DNA of 64,000 bases from Paenibacillus lentus (GTDB lineage Bacteria > Bacillota > Bacilli > Paenibacillales > Paenibacillaceae): NCBI RefSeq assembly GCF_003931855.1, contig NZ_CP034248.1:1922001-1986000 (forward strand), in the 5' to 3' direction. Position 1 is the first letter of the stretch. The number at the start of each line of letters is the position of its first letter. Below the pieces are notes generated by a model. That model ran no database searches. It was given only the letters and a program-made list of their open reading frames with translations, and was not told where the DNA came from. A program made the translations under genes and the position numbers. Shown here piece by piece: positions 60,893 to 64,000 of this stretch.

Positions 60893-61846
60893 ATGGAATC
60901 ACTGGGGGAATTGCTGTCACAGATGAAAAGTCCGGGACTTCGCCGGCGCTCTGAGGAATTAACGGCAAAGCTGATGAACGATCCGCTCGTGTTGGAGCTA
61001 AGAGCTCGTTATCCAGAACTGAGCGATAGTCAGCTTACCTTGAATATGGCGAAGCTTTATCAATATGTGCAGACTTCGCGTCACTGTGATAGCTGTCCAG
61101 GGCTCGAGCGCTGCCCCAATGATTTTCCCGGCCACTATACCAAGCTAACGGTTGAATCGTTTCATGGAGCTGCGACGATCAATGATCGGCAAGTGCCCTG
61201 CAACCTGCAGGCTCAGAGGGAACGGGAACTGGCGATCAAAAAGCGGATTCATAGCTTTTATGTAGATGAACGGGCACTGGAGGAAGGTTATAGTGAAGTC
61301 GAGATCATGGGCAAGGATCGGGAGCGGGCTCCAGCCGTCAGCCGAATATTCCAATATATTAATGAGGTGAAGGCTAGCGGACTATCGCCTCGCGGATTGT
61401 ATTTGGAAGGCCATTTCGGAACAGGCAAGACGTTTCTAATGTGCTATCTGCTGCATGAGCTGGCCAAAGCGGGATATTCTGGCGTTATCGTATATATGCC
61501 CGAATTCGTAGAAGATTTGAAATCCATGTTCCAGGACAACCAGAAGTTGAAGGAAACTGTCGAAATCATGAAGCAGGCCGACCTGCTCATCTTCGACGAT
61601 ATCGGCGCTGAGAACTTGAATCCTTGGGTTCGTGATCATGTGATGGGTTCGATATTGAACTTTCGCATGAATCGCAAGCCGACCTTCTATACGTCGAATT
61701 ATTCGCTTAAGGGACTGGAGAAGCATCTTAGCTTTACGAGCAAGGATGGAGAGGAGATTCATAAGGGGCAGCGTTTAATGGATCGGATCGCTCCGTTTGT
61801 TGAGGTAGTGCAAGTACGCGGCGTGAATAAGCGTGGGCTGAAATAA
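60893..61846 (+). CDS. dnaI: Primosomal protein DnaI (helicase loader)
   Basis: This 317-residue AAA+ ATPase has an N-terminal zinc-binding region (HCDSCPGLERCPN with C65, C68 and C74, plus C103), Walker A GHFGTGKT at 173-180 and Walker B LLIFDDIGAE, then an RFVLMDRI-type sensor end. It loads the replicative DNA helicase with DnaB. ATG behind AGGAAGGTG. Strong terminator follows, so dnaB-dnaI is a two-gene unit. Confidence 0.96.
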   Translation: MESLGELLSQMKSPGLRRRSEELTAKLMNDPLVLELRARYPELSDSQLTLNMAKLYQYVQTSRHCDSCPGLERCPNDFPGHYTKLTVESFHGAATINDRQVPCNLQAQRERELAIKKRIHSFYVDERALEEGYSEVEIMGKDRERAPAVSRIFQYINEVKASGLSPRGLYLEGHFGTGKTFLMCYLLHELAKAGYSGVIVYMPEFVEDLKSMFQDNQKLKETVEIMKQADLLIFDDIGAENLNPWVRDHVMGSILNFRMNRKPTFYTSNYSLKGLEKHLSFTSKDGEEIHKGQRLMDRIAPFVEVVQVRGVNKRGLK

Positions 61847-61875
61847 TCAGAGATAATTCAGGGACTAAAGAAGAA

Positions 61876-61914
61876 TAGCAGGCCAAGAGCTGTGAAGCTC
61901 GGCCTGCTATTTCA
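61876..61914 (+). terminator. Terminator after dnaI
   Basis: TAGCAGGCC (61876-61884) pairs with GGCCTGCTA (61901-61909), with inner GAGC/GCTC, then TTTC. Confidence 0.7.
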
Positions 61915-61980
61915 GTTTACAGAGGGTTCCGTATGTATAGCCTTATCAGGGGACCCGTGCGCCGTGATGGGTCAAGACCA

Positions 61981-62136
61981 TTAGCCGGCGAGAAACTTTA
62001 CAATGACCATGCCGAAGAAAATGACGGCCATTAGCGTCAGCATACCAAAGAAACCGTTCATGAGGTCAAATAAGTCGTTGCGCGGCTCTTCGTTGATATG
62101 CTCCCGCGGATCATTTACATGCGTATTTGCATCCAT
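61981..62136 (-). CDS. Small single-helix membrane protein (YqzM-like)
   Basis: A 51-codon frame encodes an acidic N-terminus (MDANTHVNDPREHINEEPRN) and one hydrophobic segment (LTLMAVIFFGMVIVKFLAG). The VKFLAG-type ending resembles YqzM of Bacillales; that match is weak. GAGGAGG lies about ten bases before the ATG. No terminator was assigned. Confidence 0.55.
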   Translation of the reverse strand: MDANTHVNDPREHINEEPRNDLFDLMNGFFGMLTLMAVIFFGMVIVKFLAG

Positions 62137-62263
62137 GGCGATGGGCCTCCTCAAGGAATAATTTATTTATCAATGAAGTATGTCATAGACAAAATGCTTT
62201 TTGGTTATTATTAGTATAACCAAACGTTCAACTGTTTGTAAAGAAGAAGCAAGGAGTACGATT

Positions 62264-62292
62264 TTTCATTTGCTATATAATTGTGGTATACT
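62264..62292 (+). promoter_or_regulatory. Promoter for trxA
   Basis: TTTCAT (62264-62269) and TATACT (62287-62292) are 17 bases apart with a TGG extension before the -10. Confidence 0.6.
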
Positions 62293-62387
62293 TTGAATGA
62301 CGCTTTTTTAGCGTTTTGTTCAAATGTATGACACAATCATGTTCAATGACATGTTATGCGTGCCCTAACATGAAGGAGGAGATTTAT

Positions 62388-62705
62388 ATGGCAATCGTTA
62401 ACGTATCCGATCAAACTTTCAATAATGAAGTGGAAAGTAAAGGGACAGTCCTGGTTGACTTTTGGGCTCCTTGGTGCGGTCCTTGCAAAATGATCGCTCC
62501 GATTCTGGATGAATTGGCGGCTGAGGTGGGTGATTCCGTTAAAATCGCCAAACTGAACGTGGACGATAACCCAGAATCAGCTTCCCGCTTTGGCGTGATG
62601 AGTATCCCGACACTCATTCTCTTCAAAGACGGACAACCGGTCGATAAAGTCGTCGGTTTGAACTCGAAAGATGCTCTGAAAAGCCTCATCGCTAAGCACC
62701 AATAA
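62388..62705 (+). CDS. trxA: Thioredoxin
   Basis: The 105-residue canonical thioredoxin has WAPWCGPCK with C30/C33, DDNPESASRFGVMSIPTL containing the cis-proline, and FKDGQPVDKVVG. It reduces protein disulfides using thioredoxin reductase. The open frame upstream to 62316 is not needed: AAGGAGGAG stands before ATG 62388. Terminator follows, uvrC next. Confidence 0.97.
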   Translation: MAIVNVSDQTFNNEVESKGTVLVDFWAPWCGPCKMIAPILDELAAEVGDSVKIAKLNVDDNPESASRFGVMSIPTLILFKDGQPVDKVVGLNSKDALKSLIAKHQ

Positions 62706-62734
62706 GATATTAGTGCGAGGATAAGTGCTTTTAC

Positions 62735-62763
62735 ACGCCTCCGGAAATTCCGGGGGCGTTTTC
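62735..62763 (+). terminator. Terminator after trxA
   Basis: ACGCCTCCGG pairs with CCGGGGGCGT (one mismatch) followed by TTTTCT. Confidence 0.75.
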
Positions 62764-62832
62764 TATGTTATTTGAAGTCGTGTTATGTTATATCTTAGTT
62801 GTAAATATGTACTGGGGAGGAGGGGACAAGAG

Positions 62833-64000
62833 TTGAATCATAAACCGGTTAATGAGCTGCAGGAGCAGGAAAAAGCACTGGAGAATATTCGCCATAAGCT
62901 GGCCCTTCTACCGGACTTGCCAGGTTGTTATTTAATGAAGAACAAAGAAGGAACGATCATTTACGTCGGGAAGGCCAAAGTGCTGAAAAATCGCGTGCGC
63001 TCTTATTTTACAGGCAGTCATGATGGCAAAACTCAGCTGCTCGTCTCGGAAATCCGCGATTTTGAATATATCGTTACCGCCAGCAATATGGAAGCACTCA
63101 TTTTGGAATGTAATTTGATTAAGACGCATCATCCGCGTTACAATGTCCTGCTTAAGGACGACAAGACGTTCCCCTATTTGAAAATTACGAACGAGCCTCA
63201 CCCAAGGCTGGAGGTTACGCGGCGGGTGCTTAAGGATAAAGCGAAATATTTTGGCCCTTATCCTAACGCTTATGCGGCCCAACAGACCAAAAAGCTGCTT
63301 GACCGCATGTATCCCTTGCGTAAGTGCAATGTTATGCCTAAAGAGGTCTGTTTGTATTATCACATGGGGCAATGCATGGCTCCCTGCGTGCAGGAGGTGC
63401 CTCAAGCGAAATACGACGAAATTACGCAAGAGATCCATTCGTTTCTTAACGGAGGCCATGAAGAAATCAAGAAAGAGCTGCAGCGTAAAATGCAGGAAGC
63501 AGCGGAGGAGCTGTACTTCGAGCGAGCGAAAGAGCTGCGTGATCAAATCATGAATATCGATGCGATCATGGAGAAGCAGAAAATTACGATGGCCGATGCC
63601 AAAGACCGTGACGTGTTTGGTTATGCAGTCGATAAGGGCTGGATGTGCGTACAAATCTTGTATATGCGCCAAGGGAAAATGATTGAAAGACATGCCTCTG
63701 TTTTTCCATTCTATGGTGAGGCTTATCAGGATTTCCTGTCGTATGTGACCCAGTATTACAGCGATAATCCGGCATTGCCTCAGGAAATTTTGCTCCCGGC
63801 AGAGCCGTCCGGCAAAGTGGCGGAAGCGGGAGCTGTCTCTGATTCCGGTTCTAAGGAAGTAACGGATGCAGCGGATGAAACGGTAGACGCCACGACGGAC
63901 GTCATGACCGACGCGATTAACGGGGCGGCGGAGCTCCAGCAGTGGCTCGGGGTCAAAACGCATGTGCCGAAGCGCGGACTAAAACGGCAAATGATTGGGA
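62833..64000 (+). CDS. uvrC: UvrABC system protein C, 5' part (continues past the window)
   Basis: The visible 389 codons cover the GIY-YIG nuclease ([19 protein letters not shown], continuing [11 protein letters not shown]), which makes the 3' incision in nucleotide excision repair, the Cys-rich region, and the UvrB-binding UVR motif ([15 protein letters not shown]). The C-terminal RNase H-like and HhH domains lie outside. An acidic Ala/Ser/Asp/Thr-rich insert of ~40 residues (63810-63935) breaks the usual LLP-to-VPKRG segment. TTG at 62833 follows AGGAGGGG. Confidence 0.95.
   Translation, partial: MNHKPVNELQEQEKALENIRHKLALLPDLPGCYLMKNKEGTIIYVGKAKVLKNRVRSYFTGSHDGKTQLLVSEIRDFEYIVTASNMEALILECNLIKTHHPRYNVLLKDDKTFPYLKITNEPHPRLEVTRRVLKDKAKYFGPYPNAYAAQQTKKLLDRMYPLRKCNVMPKEVCLYYHMGQCMAPCVQEVPQAKYDEITQEIHSFLNGGHEEIKKELQRKMQEAAEELYFERAKELRDQIMNIDAIMEKQKITMADAKDRDVFGYAVDKGWMCVQILYMRQGKMIERHASVFPFYGEAYQDFLSYVTQYYSDNPALPQEILLPAEPSGKVAEAGAVSDSGSKEVTDAADETVDATTDVMTDAINGAAELQQWLGVKTHVPKRGLKRQMIG

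Noticed and set aside
62932..63963. 343-codon minus-strand open frame
   Set aside because: Antisense shadow of uvrC, which has clear GIY-YIG and UVR motifs on the plus strand.
1..64000. CRISPR arrays, rRNA or tRNA genes, intact insertion sequences
   Set aside because: No regularly spaced repeats, no tRNA-like cloverleaf and no transposase frame were found on reading both strands.

Overview
The window is a bacterial chromosome segment from an endospore-forming Firmicute. It carries an alpha/beta-type SASP, YunB, a LytH-like peptidase, YlbJ, Sda, YheC/YheD, SinR, DnaB/DnaI primosome genes, a T-box leader and an S-box (SAM-I) riboswitch. Mid GC content, frequent TTG/GTG starts behind strong GGAGG sites and the gene content fit Paenibacillaceae, most likely Paenibacillus; this is inference from gene content only. 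No rRNA, tRNA, CRISPR array, intact prophage or insertion sequence was seen.

Layout. 0-8.4 kb: the C-terminal part of a UvrD/PcrA-type helicase, yunB, a convergent LytH-like M23 peptidase, lipA-yutD, then a minus-strand run of an S41 protease, NAD kinase and YlbJ. 8.5-16 kb: a small membrane ORF, truncated globin, DUF2225 protein, yycC pair, oligoendopeptidase F, an unknown gene, a SASP, an aldose 1-epimerase-like gene and a T-box-controlled trpS. 16-26 kb: heme O synthase, a SCO protein, a Toprim protein, a YjcZ-like peptide, an MFS transporter, a membrane protein plus transglutaminase pair, and two tandem class B penicillin-binding proteins. 26-30 kb: a four-gene Mn/Zn ABC transporter behind an MntR-like operator. 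30-37 kb: GNAT, HAD phosphatase, DUF456, a MurJ/SpoVB-type flippase, DUF2515, a thioredoxin-like protein, heme A synthase and a HEPN-like protein. 37-40.5 kb: an S-box riboswitch and metN-metI-metQ, with a 168-bp inverted-repeat-bounded element between metI and metQ. 40.5-43.2 kb: a Fur-box-preceded feoA-feoB-Cys-rich-peptide operon. 43-48 kb: an SDR, NifU-like, YuzB, YutJ-like, MqnE and HesB/IscA genes, then a broken integrase/HicB scar. 48-55.7 kb: AI-2E-family exporter, YheC/D, sda with a DnaA-box cluster, a zinc-ribbon protein, YumC-type reductase, NDH-2, HemQ and YuiB. 55.7-59.3 kb: a biofilm-matrix locus. 59.3-64 kb: dnaB-dnaI, a small membrane protein, trxA and the 5' part of uvrC.

The strongest ensemble is the matrix locus. 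On the minus strand a TapA-like protein, SipW, a TasA/CalY-family protein and a clear SinR homologue lie in one direction. A divergent gene upstream encodes a SinI-like domain with an extra C-terminal tail. Two 18-bp palindromes made of GTTCTYT half-sites sit in the intergenic region between them. Repressor, anti-repressor, operators and matrix genes are therefore compacted into about 3.5 kb, an arrangement different from Bacillus subtilis.

Other genes form recognisable functional groups: respiration and heme (CtaB, SCO, CtaA, NDH-2, HemQ, MqnE), metal homeostasis (Mn ABC transporter, Feo), Fe-S and lipoate assembly (LipA, NifU-like, HesB/IscA), and sporulation control (Sda next to DnaA boxes). 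Only the 47.8-48.2 kb scar and the 39.4-39.6 kb element look like mobile DNA.
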